Part shown: positions 17,958-27,037 of the stretch, piece by piece
How the letters are laid out: every line of letters starts with the position of its first letter
Position numbering within the stretch: the first letter of the stretch is position 1
Assembly (NCBI RefSeq): GCF_010668395.1
Contig: NZ_WUEY01000001.1
Span: forward strand, 124,001-188,000
DNA from: Martinezella lusitana
GTDB taxonomy: Bacteria; Pseudomonadota; Alphaproteobacteria; Rhizobiales; Rhizobiaceae
Length of the DNA stretch: 64,000 bases
Reading direction: 5' to 3'
Made by a program: the position numbers and the translations under genes
The notes under the pieces: generated by a model
The model's input: the letters and a program-made list of their open reading frames with translations, nothing else
The model's database searches: none
What the model was told of the DNA's origin: nothing

Positions 17958-18185
17958 TCAGACGGCGAAGAGCAGGAGGAGAGCGATGAGCAGCGAGAAG
18001 ATGCCCAGAGCTTCCGTAACGGCGAAGCCGAATACCAGACGGCCGAACTGGCTGTCAGCAGCAGACGGATTGCGCAGTGCGCCGGACAGGTAGCTGCCGA
18101 AGATATTGCCGAGGCCAAGAGCCGTGCCGGCCATACCAAAGCAAGCCAAACCTGCGCCGATGAACTTTGCTGCTTCCGCGTCCAT
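17958..18185 (-). CDS. atpE: F0F1 ATP synthase subunit c
   Basis: The product is 75 residues with two membrane helices forming a hairpin: [20 protein letters not shown], the polar loop RNPSAAD, then [20 protein letters not shown]. The proton-carrying carboxylate is Glu58 in VTEALGIF. It forms the rotating ring of the membrane sector. It lies between subunits a and b' as in other alphaproteobacterial F0 operons. Confidence 0.97.
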   Translation of the reverse strand: MDAEAAKFIGAGLACFGMAGTALGLGNIFGSYLSGALRNPSAADSQFGRLVFGFAVTEALGIFSLLIALLLLFAV

Positions 18186-18251
18186 GTTGAACTCCTTTGA
18201 AATGGTTGTGCGGTGAATAACTGACGCCCTTAGACGCCAATGTCTTTATCC

Positions 18252-19004
18252 TTAGTGGCCACCCGGATGCACTGCGTCGTTGAGGTACATGCAAGTCAGT
18301 ACCGCAAAGACGTAGGCCTGAAGGAAGGCGACAAGGAATTCGAGACCGGTGAGGGCGACGGTCATGATGAGGGGAAGAATTGCACCGCCGATGCCGATCG
18401 CGCCGAGGGCTCCGAGCGAGGCAACGAAGCCTGCGAACACCTTGAGCGTGATATGGCCGGCGAGCATGTTGGCGAAAAGACGAACGGAGAGCGAAATCGG
18501 CCGGGACAGGAAGGAGATGATTTCGATCACCACCACCAGCGGCAAGAGAATGCCGGGAACACCCTGCGGCACGAACAACTTGAGGAAGCCAAAGCCGTGC
18601 TTGATGAAACCGTAGAGAATAACGGTAAGAATGACGAGCAACGCCAGCGCGAAGGTGACGATGATCTGGCTGGTGACCGTATAGAAATAAGGCACCATGC
18701 CGAGCAGGTTCGCGGTGAGCACGAACATGAAGAGCGAGAAGACCAGCGGGAAGAACTTCATTCCCTTCGTTCCCGCCCCTTCCTTCAGCATCGAGGCGAT
18801 GAACTCATAGGCCATTTCGGCAACCGACTGAGCCCGGCTCGGGATGACGCTGCGCGGTGCGCTGGCATAATACAGGAAGCCGGCAGACAGCACTGCGGAA
18901 GCGACCATGAACAAGGAAGCGTTGGTGAACGAAAAATCAATTCCACCGATGTCGATCGGAATAATCTTGAAGATCAGGAACTGATGGGTAGGTCCGTTTG
19001 CCAC
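18252..19004 (-). CDS. atpB: F0F1 ATP synthase subunit a
   Basis: The product is 250 residues with five to six membrane helices. The family signature [14 protein letters not shown] contains the essential arginine that faces the c ring. Near the C-terminus, [21 protein letters not shown] is the last helix with the conserved Glu/Gln. It forms the proton half-channels. It lies between atpI and atpE. Confidence 0.97.
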   Translation of the reverse strand: MANGPTHQFLIFKIIPIDIGGIDFSFTNASLFMVASAVLSAGFLYYASAPRSVIPSRAQSVAEMAYEFIASMLKEGAGTKGMKFFPLVFSLFMFVLTANLLGMVPYFYTVTSQIIVTFALALLVILTVILYGFIKHGFGFLKLFVPQGVPGILLPLVVVIEIISFLSRPISLSVRLFANMLAGHITLKVFAGFVASLGALGAIGIGGAILPLIMTVALTGLEFLVAFLQAYVFAVLTCMYLNDAVHPGGH

Positions 19005-19083
19005 CGCTTGTTCTCTTTCATTTTCCCGCCCTGTCGGAGCGGATGCCTCTCATTTGGAAACCACGCCGCAGCGTTGCTTCCGC

Positions 19084-19428
19084 TCATTTCTTATCCGTCT
19101 TGCGCTCATCAAGCTCAGGTGTCGCCACCTTGCCCGCAGAACGCAGCACATTCAGCACGCCGGCACAGAATCCGAGAAGCAGGAAAATAATCATGCCCCA
19201 CGGCGTCGTACCAATAAAACGGTCCAAGACATAGCCCAGAACGACGCCAACGATGATTGCGGCAATGAATTCACTGGAAAGCTTCATCGCCTGAGCATAG
19301 CCTTTACGGCCTTCCTCGGCGCGAATCTCCCCGCGTTCATCCTCTCTCACCGCAGCGCGCTTGCTCGCCAATTCGGCTCCCAGCTGCGCTCGTCGCTGCT
19401 CCAGACCTTCGTCGCGATCATCCGTCAT
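19084..19428 (-). CDS. atpI: ATP synthase protein I (AtpI)
   Basis: The product is 114 residues from ATG 19426-19428, with GAGG about 8 bases upstream. An N-terminal charged coiled segment (DDRDEGLEQRRAQLGAELAS) is followed by two membrane helices (SSEFIAAIIVGVVLGYVLDR and PWGMIIFLLLGFCAGVLNVL). AtpI helps assemble the c ring or import Mg2+ and is the first gene of the operon. A longer frame to 19506 has no support. A sigma-70-like promoter lies about 105 bases upstream. Confidence 0.9.
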   Translation of the reverse strand: MTDDRDEGLEQRRAQLGAELASKRAAVREDERGEIRAEEGRKGYAQAMKLSSEFIAAIIVGVVLGYVLDRFIGTTPWGMIIFLLLGFCAGVLNVLRSAGKVATPELDERKTDKK

Positions 19429-19740
19429 GGTGACATCCTCCCCCTTTTCGTTGCGCGCTATCCCAACACCCCGGTCAACGCGTAAACGAACAGCAGGTTT
19501 CGCCACCTTTCGGCCCGTTTTGAAGTCGCGCGCAACATAGTTTTAGGAAAAAGCATAGTCAAGGCGTAGACACCATCTGTCCAGCCATAAATTAGCCCAA
19601 TTAAATCATGATCTTAGACTGAAAGAGCCTTATGAGCCGAAAAGTGAGCCGAAGAATCCCCTTCAGCCCATGCTTTTCCGTCGCTTTTTTGCCTGGTGTG
19701 GCGAGCTTTCATCCGGCCCCGAAACAGCGGCCGGATTGCT
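19429..19740. other. intergenic region upstream of atpI
   Basis: These 312 bases separate the end of the cell wall hydrolase gene from atpI, both on the minus strand. They hold the atpI leader and the predicted atp promoter. The part from 19560 to 19660 is relatively AT-rich. I see no convincing gene here; a short plus-strand frame at 19632 has no ribosome binding site and no recognisable domain. Confidence 0.6.
19534..19562 (-). promoter_or_regulatory. sigma-70-like promoter of the atp F0 operon
   Basis: On the minus strand TTGACT (19557-19562) and TATGTT (19534-19539) are separated by exactly 17 bases. They lie about 105 bases upstream of the atpI start in the long intergenic region. This is read from sequence match and spacing only. 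Confidence 0.6.
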
Positions 19741-20922
19741 TCAGCTCCAGCCGCCGCCATAGGTCCTATAAAAGATGTGCATGCCTATGCGGCCGACCTT
19801 CACCATTTCGGCCGCCCATTTCGGCCGGACGTAGACGGCATGATAGTGCGTGGCCGAGCCGACTTCCGGCAGCCAGATCTTGCCGGCAGTGACGGCCATG
19901 GCCACCTGACGGGCAATGCGCCAGTGTTCCTGTGAATTGACTTTCTCCTTGACGTTGTCGCAGGCGAAGGAGAACTGACAGGCATTGTGCCAGTCTTCAT
20001 TCTGGTAGACCACACCGCAGATGGTCTTCGGATAGGCGGGATTGCGGACCCGGTTGAGAATGACCTGAGCCACTGCCGCCTGCCCCTTCACCGACTCTCC
20101 GCGCGCCTCGAAATAGATGCCGGTGGCAAGGCACTGCTGTTCATCCGAAGAAAAGACCGAAGGCGGAAGAACATTGGCGGCCCAGGCATGATCCTCTGGG
20201 CCGATCTGCGGCACGAAGCGGCCTTCGCCATCCTGATCCTTGGCAAGAATGGAATCGAAGGGCGAAACGCGGGCATAATCGGGCGCCGGCGAGGCATAGG
20301 CTGCGGCGAGAACATCGGCATCCGGGTTGGTCACGAGACTCGCGAGATAGGACGGCACGCCATCGTCCGGCTTCGGCGGCTGCTTTTTGTAAAAGGCGGT
20401 GGCAATCTGGATTTCCTTACCGCCGAGCTTGGGCTTCAGGAATGCCGTACGCTCGCCGGTATCGGATTCCGGCCGGAACAGCATGCTGTCACGCTGCAAC
20501 ACGGAGCCTGCGGAAAAATCCTTCGGCGGAAGCATCGGCGCGACGGCCACCACGCGACCCTTCTTGTCCTGCCGGTTGACACGGTCCTCATCCGGGCGCG
20601 GATCGCTGCCCTTCTGTTCGGACTGGAACGCCACACGGCGTCCGTCCGGCAAGACCAACCCGCCATCACCGATCGCCGCCGACGCCTTGGCGTCGCCGAA
20701 TGCCAGTTCCGCCTGATGGGTGGAACCGGCCGGCGAGTTTGTCATCACCATACGCCAGTTGGCCCCTTCCCTGTCGATCCCCGCAAGCATGCCGGCAAGA
20801 TCGCCATAAGCGGCGGCCGACGGGAAGATCAGCCAGGCACAGAGCCCGAAGACGGCTGGAGAAGTCCAGTTCTGCGGCAGAAACCGCAATTTTCGACTGA
20901 CATGACGCGAACGAGACAACAC
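19741..20922 (-). CDS. SleB-like cell wall hydrolase
   Basis: The product is 393 residues. It starts at GTG 20920-20922 with GGAG 5 bases upstream. An N-terminal membrane or signal segment (SPAVFGLCAWLIFPSAAAYG) and a long variable region are followed by a C-terminal hydrolase domain of about 125 residues. The domain contains ATGIYFEARGES (catalytic Glu), GQAAVAQVILNRVRNPAYP and SATHYHAVYVRPKW. This is the SleB/CwlJ type, a lytic transglycosylase-like amidase family acting on peptidoglycan. In non-sporulating rhizobia such proteins are thought to remodel the wall. Confidence 0.9.
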   Translation of the reverse strand: MLSRSRHVSRKLRFLPQNWTSPAVFGLCAWLIFPSAAAYGDLAGMLAGIDREGANWRMVMTNSPAGSTHQAELAFGDAKASAAIGDGGLVLPDGRRVAFQSEQKGSDPRPDEDRVNRQDKKGRVVAVAPMLPPKDFSAGSVLQRDSMLFRPESDTGERTAFLKPKLGGKEIQIATAFYKKQPPKPDDGVPSYLASLVTNPDADVLAAAYASPAPDYARVSPFDSILAKDQDGEGRFVPQIGPEDHAWAANVLPPSVFSSDEQQCLATGIYFEARGESVKGQAAVAQVILNRVRNPAYPKTICGVVYQNEDWHNACQFSFACDNVKEKVNSQEHWRIARQVAMAVTAGKIWLPEVGSATHYHAVYVRPKWAAEMVKVGRIGMHIFYRTYGGGWS

Positions 20923-21043
20923 CGGACTCCAAACGGCACTCGAAACCAGGAGCCGGAATAATCTCTCATTAACCTTGATGGATGGTTAATTCGGGCGGGA
21001 ATGTATCCCGAACGTGGCGAGCCGAAAGCGATGCGTCGGGAAT

Positions 21044-21781
21044 CTACGGGAAGACCGCAGGCATTTGAGCCTCTGAAGGGGGGCCGATGTGCTCGGCCTC
21101 CATATATCTGCGCGCCAGCAAGACCGCTATGTACGTCCAACCGATAGCCTGGAAAGCGTTGGCTACCAAAGCCAGCAGAATGGCAGCGATATTCAGATGA
21201 CCATCCGTGATCAGTTCCACGCTGCCGAAGGACACCTCAAGTATCAACGCTATGATCGTGGCAACGAGAGGAACGGCTAGACCCAAGAACACCAGAAGCA
21301 CCGTCGAAGGGAAGCGCGCCACCCCTCTTCGCAGCGCATCCCCCATCGTCGCGTTCGCGCCGTGAATATTTGCCGGCAGCCATGTTCCGAGGAGTGAAAG
21401 AACAATGGCAAACGCCACCAGATATGCGAGCGTTACCCAAATTATGATGTGAGCTTTACTCGCGCCACCCCCGCGCAAAAGGAAAAATATGGCGGGAATA
21501 ATCAGTATAAACGCCAGTAGGACGAGGACAAAGCTTCTGAACATATATCCTCCAAGCGGAAGCTTTCTGCCTCGCGCCGCGGCCGTGAAATTCTGATTCC
21601 GCAAAACAGAATTCTGCACATTCATCACCAACAGAGCCGATAGAAAGAGGACCGCGCCCGTTGAAGCAAATTTCTTGGAGTACTCGTCGAGAATGGCCAT
21701 GCCGACCGCACAAATCACAAACACCGCGTAAAAAACCAGATTGTTACGCGCGATAGATAAGGCCTGCTTGAGCATCCGCAA
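21044..21781 (-). CDS. integral membrane protein of unknown function
   Basis: The product is 245 residues with about six membrane helices, including NLVFYAVFVICAVGMAILDE, FVLVLLAFILIIPAIFFLLR, VTLAYLVAFAIVLSLLGTWL, STVLLVFLGLAVPLVATIIA and NIAAILLALVANAFQAIGWT. The linker NIHGANATMGDALRRG and the last helix followed by a short Pro-rich tail resemble small YIP/DUF-type membrane proteins, but I cannot name the family. GC content is lower here than in neighbouring genes, which may indicate later acquisition. It is a single-gene unit. Confidence 0.75.
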   Translation of the reverse strand: MRMLKQALSIARNNLVFYAVFVICAVGMAILDEYSKKFASTGAVLFLSALLVMNVQNSVLRNQNFTAAARGRKLPLGGYMFRSFVLVLLAFILIIPAIFFLLRGGGASKAHIIIWVTLAYLVAFAIVLSLLGTWLPANIHGANATMGDALRRGVARFPSTVLLVFLGLAVPLVATIIALILEVSFGSVELITDGHLNIAAILLALVANAFQAIGWTYIAVLLARRYMEAEHIGPPSEAQMPAVFP

Positions 21782-21845
21782 TCCCCCCGAAAGTAAAGAG
21801 CCGTTTCCCTTTTAAATTGAATATTACTATGCGCTACTTGCGCAA

Positions 21846-21888
21846 TAAAAAAATCGGCAGGCCCGGCGGATATCCCCCGGGCCTGCCG
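21846..21888 (-). terminator. rho-independent terminator of kup
   Basis: On the minus strand a perfect 12-bp stem (CGGCAGGCCCGG with its complement) around a 10-base loop is followed by TTTTTTT. It starts about 20 bases after the kup stop. It is one of the strongest terminators in the window. Confidence 0.9.
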
Positions 21889-21910
21889 ACAAACAACGAA
21901 AGCGGCTGCT

Positions 21911-23812
21911 TCAGATGATGACGTGCGAGCCCAGTTCCACCACACGGTTGGCCGGCAGTCGGAAGTAGTCGGACGGATCGGTCGCGGCGTTGGCGAGCGC
22001 GATGTAGAGCCGGTCCTGCCAATGCGGCATCCCGGACTTGGCGTCCGGCACCAGCTTGCGGCGGCCGAGATAGAAGGAGGTCGACATGATGTCGAACTTC
22101 AGGCCCGTCTTGCGCAATGTCGCCAGGGCCTGCGAGACGTTCTGCGATTCCATGAAGCCGAAGCGTAGTTCGACGCGCGAGAAGCGCTCGGAAACCTTTT
22201 CGACCGAATAGCGGTCTTCCTGGGCGACGCGCGGCTTGTTGACGGTGCGGATCGTCAGGATGACGTTCTTGTCGTGCAGGACGTGATTGTGCTTCAGATT
22301 GTGCAGCAGCGCGGCGGGCGCGGATTCCGGATCGCTCGTCAGGAAGATCGCCGTGCCTGGCACATGCGCGGGCGAGTGATCGCTCTTGCGCTCGATCGAA
22401 CTGACGAAGGACGACAGCGGAATATCCGTGTGCCGCGTCTTCTCCATTAGGATCGCGGTGCCGCGCCGCCAGGTCCACATGATGACGGTGAAGGCCGTCG
22501 CGATCATGACCGGGACATAGCCGCCGTCGTGGATCTTCAGGAGGTTGGCGCCAAGGAAGACGAATTCCAGCATCAGCAGCGGCGCCAGCACCGCAACCGC
22601 CATCGGCAGCGTCCAGTTCCAGCGGACGCGGACGAATTCGAACGCCATGATCGAGGTCACGACCATCGCGCCGGTCACGGAAATACCATAGGCCGTCGCC
22701 AGGGCATCCGAGGTCTTGAAAGCCAGCACGAGGAAGATGACGCCGAAGAAGAGGACCGTGTTGACGGACGGCAGGAAAATCTGACCGGTATTGGTTTCCG
22801 AGGTGAACAGGATTTCCATGCGCGGCAGGAAGCCCAGATGGATGGCCTGGCGCGTGAGCGAGAAAGCACCCGTTATGACAGCCTGGCTGGCGATGATCGT
22901 CGCCATCGTGGCGAGAATGACCACCGGCAGGATCGCCCAGTGCGGAAACATCAGGAAGAAGGGGTCGGACATGGCCATGGGCTCGCGCAGCACCAGCGCA
23001 CCCTGGCCGAAATAGTTCAACGCCAGCGACGGGAACACCAATACGAACCAGGCCCATTGAATGGGACGGCGGCCGAAATGGCCAAGGTCGGCATACAGCG
23101 CTTCCGCGCCCGTCACCGTCAGGAACACGGCACCGAGGACGACGACGCCGAGGAAGCCTTCGCGCACGAGGAAGCTCACGGCATACCAGGGATTGAGCGC
23201 GGCCAGAATGCTGAAATCATCGGAAATGTGCATGATGCCGGCAAGGCCCATGACGATGAACCAGATTGCCGTGATCGGGCCGAAGAAGCGGGCGACCGCG
23301 CCGGTGCCATGCGACTGGATGGCGAAAAGCAGGGCCATGATCGCGACCGATATGGGCACGATATAGTCCGACAATGTCGGCGTCACGAGTTTCAGGCCTT
23401 CCACGGCGGAGAGGACCGAAAGCGCCGGCGTGATCATCGCGTCGCCGAGGAAAAGCGCAGCACCCAGCAAGCCCAGCAGCATCAGGACGGCCGTGTGGCC
23501 GTTTGCCGTCTTCATCAGCAGCGCCAGCAGCGACAGGGTGCCGCCTTCGCCGTCATTGTCCGCGCGCAGCAGAAAAAGAACATATTTGATGGTGACGATG
23601 ATCGTCAGTGTCCAGAACATCAGCGAGACGACGCTGATGACTTCGCCGCGCGTCAGACCGTCGGCGGCCACCGGCTTCAGTGCCTCGCGGAAGGCATAGA
23701 GCGGGCTCGTGCCGATATCGCCGTAGACTACACCGATCGAACCGAGGGCGAGGTAAGCGAGCTTACGAGCGTTCATTTTCCCGTCGGGAGAATGATGGGT
23801 TTCGTTAGACAT
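21911..23812 (-). CDS. kup: KUP family potassium uptake permease
   Basis: The product is 633 residues, the normal length for Kup/TrkD proteins. The start region holds the signature [18 protein letters not shown] at about 29-46. About 12 membrane helices follow, such as [20 protein letters not shown], and a C-terminal cytoplasmic domain of about 180 residues ends the protein. It imports K+ with protons. It is 17 bases downstream of corA on the same strand, so K+ and Mg2+ transport genes are adjacent and may be co-transcribed, and it ends at a strong terminator. Confidence 0.95.
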   Translation of the reverse strand: MSNETHHSPDGKMNARKLAYLALGSIGVVYGDIGTSPLYAFREALKPVAADGLTRGEVISVVSLMFWTLTIIVTIKYVLFLLRADNDGEGGTLSLLALLMKTANGHTAVLMLLGLLGAALFLGDAMITPALSVLSAVEGLKLVTPTLSDYIVPISVAIMALLFAIQSHGTGAVARFFGPITAIWFIVMGLAGIMHISDDFSILAALNPWYAVSFLVREGFLGVVVLGAVFLTVTGAEALYADLGHFGRRPIQWAWFVLVFPSLALNYFGQGALVLREPMAMSDPFFLMFPHWAILPVVILATMATIIASQAVITGAFSLTRQAIHLGFLPRMEILFTSETNTGQIFLPSVNTVLFFGVIFLVLAFKTSDALATAYGISVTGAMVVTSIMAFEFVRVRWNWTLPMAVAVLAPLLMLEFVFLGANLLKIHDGGYVPVMIATAFTVIMWTWRRGTAILMEKTRHTDIPLSSFVSSIERKSDHSPAHVPGTAIFLTSDPESAPAALLHNLKHNHVLHDKNVILTIRTVNKPRVAQEDRYSVEKVSERFSRVELRFGFMESQNVSQALATLRKTGLKFDIMSTSFYLGRRKLVPDAKSGMPHWQDRLYIALANAATDPSDYFRLPANRVVELGSHVII

Positions 23813-23829
23813 TCAGGATCACTAGACTC

Positions 23830-24807
23830 TCAGAGCCAGCCTTTCCAGCGAAAAAAGAAAAACGGAACGATGGCGGAAACCACCATCAACAACAGCGATG
23901 TCGGGTAGCCGTAGGCAAAATGCAGCTCGGGCATATGCTCGAAATTCATGCCGTATACGGACGCCACGAGCGTCGGCGGCAGGAACACCACGGAAGCGAT
24001 CGAGAAGATCTTGATGATGGCGTTCTGCTCTATATTGATCAGCCCGAGCGATGCATCGAGCAGGAAGGTGATGTTTCCTGCGACGAACGACGCATGCTCC
24101 GACAGGGATTGCACATCCCGCGCAACGTTGCGGCACAGGTCCTTGGCCTCATGGTCCTGGTGCATGGCGGGAATGGTATGAAGGAAGGTCAGCAAGCGGG
24201 ACAGGGAGCTCAGGCTGTCGCGCACCTTGCTCAGCGTGCGGTGATAGCCTGCGATGTCCTTGAGCTTTTCTTCCAGATAGTTTGCCGGCCGGCGGATCTT
24301 CTTCACACGATCGCCAAACACATGCACCGACAATATATCGATACCGGCGACCGTCTGTTCAAGCACCTCCGCGGTACGATCGACGATCGTTTCGAGAAGC
24401 TTGGCAAGGAGCGAGACGCCGGTGCGCCGCTCCTGCGGGATGCGCTGCAAGGCCGCGATGAACAGCGCGAAGGATTTCGGCTGCGCGTAGCGGATGGTGA
24501 CCAGCCGATCTCCCGTCAGGATGAAGGCGACATCGGTGAGCATCGGCAGATTGGTATCGGCCTTCCACAACAAGGAAGCGGTCAGAAAAACGGAGCCGTT
24601 TTCGATATAGAGCCGGCTCGACGGTTCTATATCCTTCATGTCTTCGCGTGTCGGCACTTCGAGCCCTAGCAGGCGCTCGATGGCGGCTTCTTCCTCGCGC
24701 GAGGGATCGACCATGTCGATCCATACGGCATTCTCAGGCAGCCGATCTGCAGCCGAAAGATCGGGAAGCTCAAGCGGCTTCGAGTCTGAGCAATAGGCAG
24801 TTATCAA
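23830..24807 (-). CDS. corA: CorA-type magnesium/cobalt transporter
   Basis: The product is 325 residues from a TTG start (24805-24807) with GGAG about 7 bases upstream; the protein then begins LITAYCSDSKPLEL, as CorA proteins do. A longer frame to 24888 adds a basic sequence with no match. The C-terminus has two membrane helices. The first ends in the CorA signature YGMNFEHMPEL (GMN pore motif), and the last ends with a basic tail (RWKGWL). The cytoplasmic part has the long helix with VDRTAEVLEQTVAGIDILSV. It lies just upstream of kup. Confidence 0.92.
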   Translation of the reverse strand: MITAYCSDSKPLELPDLSAADRLPENAVWIDMVDPSREEEAAIERLLGLEVPTREDMKDIEPSSRLYIENGSVFLTASLLWKADTNLPMLTDVAFILTGDRLVTIRYAQPKSFALFIAALQRIPQERRTGVSLLAKLLETIVDRTAEVLEQTVAGIDILSVHVFGDRVKKIRRPANYLEEKLKDIAGYHRTLSKVRDSLSSLSRLLTFLHTIPAMHQDHEAKDLCRNVARDVQSLSEHASFVAGNITFLLDASLGLINIEQNAIIKIFSIASVVFLPPTLVASVYGMNFEHMPELHFAYGYPTSLLLMVVSAIVPFFFFRWKGWL

Positions 24808-25221
24808 CTGCTTGCTCCTGCAGCGACGGAAACGAAACCGGAGCCAAGGCGCGTTGCGCGCACTCGCCGCGATCTCACCAATGGCCAATGAAAAAAGTTC
24901 ATAAAACCCCGGTCGTATCCCGCCGGTCCGGCCGGGAATCCGTGTTCACGTTCCATTGCGCTGCTGTACCAATCCTTCGTCCGTCCCGGCGAAACCGCCT
25001 GCTCGGACGAAATAAAACCACCGTTCGGCGGAGAGTGGTCATCGGAAACGACCGACCAGTTCCACGCAGGCGGCGCATATGCAGCAAAGCTCGCAAAGAA
25101 TCAAGTCACAACCTCTTCATTGCGCGCTTTCACCGCAGTTTGGCTAATCTTGCGAAGTCATAGCACAGGATGCCGACAAGACAATCCGTCACTATACCGA
25201 AAGCAGATATGTGTTCGTGAA
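24808..25221. other. non-coding region between corA and the Mrp-family gene
   Basis: These 414 bases lie between two minus-strand genes. Short frames exist on both strands (for example 24899-25096 minus), but their products are basic, low-complexity and lack ribosome binding sites. I see no tRNA-like fold, no strong terminator and no clear riboswitch. The last 70 bases before the Mrp stop are AT-richer. Confidence 0.5.
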
Positions 25222-26376
25222 TTATTCAAACACGATCGACGGCGCGGCGCGCTGCGGGGAGCTTGCCACCTGCTTCCAGACATTGGCCGCGATCTCGCGA
25301 TATATGCCGGCAACGACCCCGTTCGGCTCGGCGGCGACCAGCGGCGTGCCGGCATCGGAGGTCTCGCGGATGCCCATGGTCAACGGCACTTCGCCCAGGA
25401 ACGGCACGCCGATGCGCTCGGCTTCCTTGCGGGCGCCGCCATGGCCAAAAATGTCGTAGCGCGCGCCGGTATCGGGAGCGATGAAATAGCTCATATTCTC
25501 GACGATGCCGAGGACGGGAACCTCGACCTTGCGGAACATGTTCAGCCCCTTGCGCGCATCGATCAGCGCCAGATCCTGCGGCGTCGACACGATGACCGCC
25601 CCGGCGAGCGGCACCTGCTGCGCCATGGTGAGCTGCACGTCGCCGGTGCCCGGCGGCATGTCCACCACCAGCACGTCGAGCTCGCCCCAGGCGACCTCGC
25701 GCAGCATCTGCAGCAGCGCGGATTGCACCATCGGCCCACGCCAGATCATCGCGGTCTCTTCCTCGACAAGGAAGCCCATCGACATGACCTTGAGGCCGTA
25801 ATTCTCCATGGGATTGATGATGCGGCCGTCGATCTGGGTCGGACGACCGGAAATCTTCAGCAGACGCGGCATCGAGGGGCCATAGATATCGGCGTCCAGA
25901 ATGCCGACGCGCAGGCCGTTGGCGAGCAGCCCCAGAGCCAGGTTGACCGCAGTCGTCGATTTGCCGACGCCGCCCTTGCCGGAGGCGACGGCGATGATGG
26001 ACTTGACGCCGGGAACGCCGGCCTTGGCAGCACGAGGCGGCTGTTGCGGCGCGGGCGCGCGAGAATGGGAATGGCCATGCGGGGCGGCTTGCGGCGGCGT
26101 CGGCCGAGCCGTTGGAGCGCCGGCCTTCTTGTCCGCCGTCAGCGCGACCAGAGCGCCCTTGACGCCGGGCATTTCCTTGATGACCCGCTCGGCCGCAAGC
26201 CGCATCGGCTCGAGATCCTTCGCGCGCTCGGCGGGAACCGTGATGGAGAAATAGACCTTGCCGTCCGAAATGAAGACGTCCGACACCATGCCGAGTTCGA
26301 CAATATTGTGCTCCAGGTCCGGGCCGCGAACCGTCTTCAACGTTTCCAGCACCTGTTCCTTGGTGATGTCTGCCAT
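25222..26376 (-). CDS. Mrp/NBP35 family P-loop ATPase (ApbC-like)
   Basis: The product is 384 residues. A MIP18-like DUF59 domain (MADITKEQVLETLKTVRGPD and EHNIVELGMVSDV) is followed by a Pro/Ala/His-rich linker at about 85-122 and a Mrp ATPase domain. The ATPase has Walker A GKGGVGKST (133-141) and VVDMPPGTGDVQLT. The family carries and transfers Fe-S clusters. The usual CPxC cluster-ligand motif is not present: the corresponding segment is YFIAPDTGARYDIFG, with Ala300 and Thr303 where the cysteines would be. It may act without binding a bridged cluster at that site. Confidence 0.92.
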   Translation of the reverse strand: MADITKEQVLETLKTVRGPDLEHNIVELGMVSDVFISDGKVYFSITVPAERAKDLEPMRLAAERVIKEMPGVKGALVALTADKKAGAPTARPTPPQAAPHGHSHSRAPAPQQPPRAAKAGVPGVKSIIAVASGKGGVGKSTTAVNLALGLLANGLRVGILDADIYGPSMPRLLKISGRPTQIDGRIINPMENYGLKVMSMGFLVEEETAMIWRGPMVQSALLQMLREVAWGELDVLVVDMPPGTGDVQLTMAQQVPLAGAVIVSTPQDLALIDARKGLNMFRKVEVPVLGIVENMSYFIAPDTGARYDIFGHGGARKEAERIGVPFLGEVPLTMGIRETSDAGTPLVAAEPNGVVAGIYREIAANVWKQVASSPQRAAPSIVFE

Positions 26377-26499
26377 TCCACCCTCACTGCACGGTCTTGA
26401 TCGAGAGCGCGGCCCGGGCGGGCGCTTCCCGAAATCATTCTGGCTTAGATAGTGGAGCGGCAGGACTTCGCCAAACGAAATTCGGAACGCCGTCGATAA

Positions 26500-26587
26500 A
26501 AAACGTCTTCGTTGCGGCCGGCAGGTCCGCCGGGTCCATCTATGACCCTACCAGCCGCAACGCTCTCCCAATCGGGGAAGACGTTTT
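26500..26587 (-). ncRNA. candidate structured RNA (nested inverted repeats)
   Basis: AAAACGTCTTC (26500-26510) pairs with GAAGACGTTTT (26577-26587). Directly inside, GTTGCGGC (26511-26518) pairs with GCCGCAAC (26554-26561), and GGGTC (26532-26536) pairs with GACCC (26544-26548). The elements are properly nested. On the minus strand the outer stem ends in GACGTTTTTT, like a terminator tail, so a short minus-strand RNA ending near 26496 is possible. No sRNA family was recognised. Confidence 0.4.
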
Positions 26588-26685
26588 CGCGGGCCGACAT
26601 AGAGCACCCATCGGAAAGGAATAGGGCAACGGGACGAAAATCGTCCCATCCGCGCATCCGAACTTAGTAAGCGTGTTAAATAAGC

Positions 26686-26746
26686 AACAACCGCCGCCGA
26701 CGCCTTCGCCTGGAGAAGCTGTGGCGTGGCATCGGCGGCGGTTGTT
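26686..26746. repeat. 15-bp perfect inverted repeat
   Basis: AACAACCGCCGCCGA (26686-26700) is followed, after 31 bases, by its exact reverse complement (26732-26746). The inner part adds a shorter pairing (CGCC with GGCG). Neither strand has a T run directly after the stem, so it is not a standard terminator. It may be a structural or protein-binding element or part of a small RNA. Confidence 0.7.
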
Positions 26747-27037
26747 CGATCCGCGCTCGTTTCATCGGCGCTGTTATCAAAGTCCCCTCTGGACCTCTGC
26801 CATTTAACAAGCAGGAAGCGTGCCAGTTTTCAGGAACTCAAAAATATCGATGTAAATCAATGACCTGACGAATAAGCTCTTGCGGATGATGGATGAGTGC
26901 TGAAGCGCGCGTCATCAATTCCGCTCGCAACGCACAAAATCCGTTCACAAGCTGCCTAAATCTCGATCATCGCCATGCGGCCGAAGAATGGCTGCGGCCG
27001 GGATGCCGAGACGGCTGCACCGGCCCGCCAAAAGTCA

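Larger units (their letters stand above)
26377..27037. other. long non-coding region with inverted repeats
   Basis: This 661-base stretch lies between the Mrp-family gene and the luxR-type gene, both minus strand. It contains two strong secondary structures (listed separately at 26500-26587 and 26686-26746) and a small perfect hairpin (GGGACGA, AAA, TCGTCCC at 26631-26647). Short open frames here have no ribosome binding sites and odd composition. No tRNA is visible. Confidence 0.6.

Noticed and set aside
24899..25096. 65-codon minus-strand frame in the corA/Mrp gap
   Set aside because: The product is very Arg-rich, without ribosome binding site or any family resemblance.
26445..26657. 70-codon minus-strand frame across the nested inverted repeats
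   Set aside because: The sequence constraint there is structural (exact complementarity), and the frame has no start signal and no protein-like pattern.
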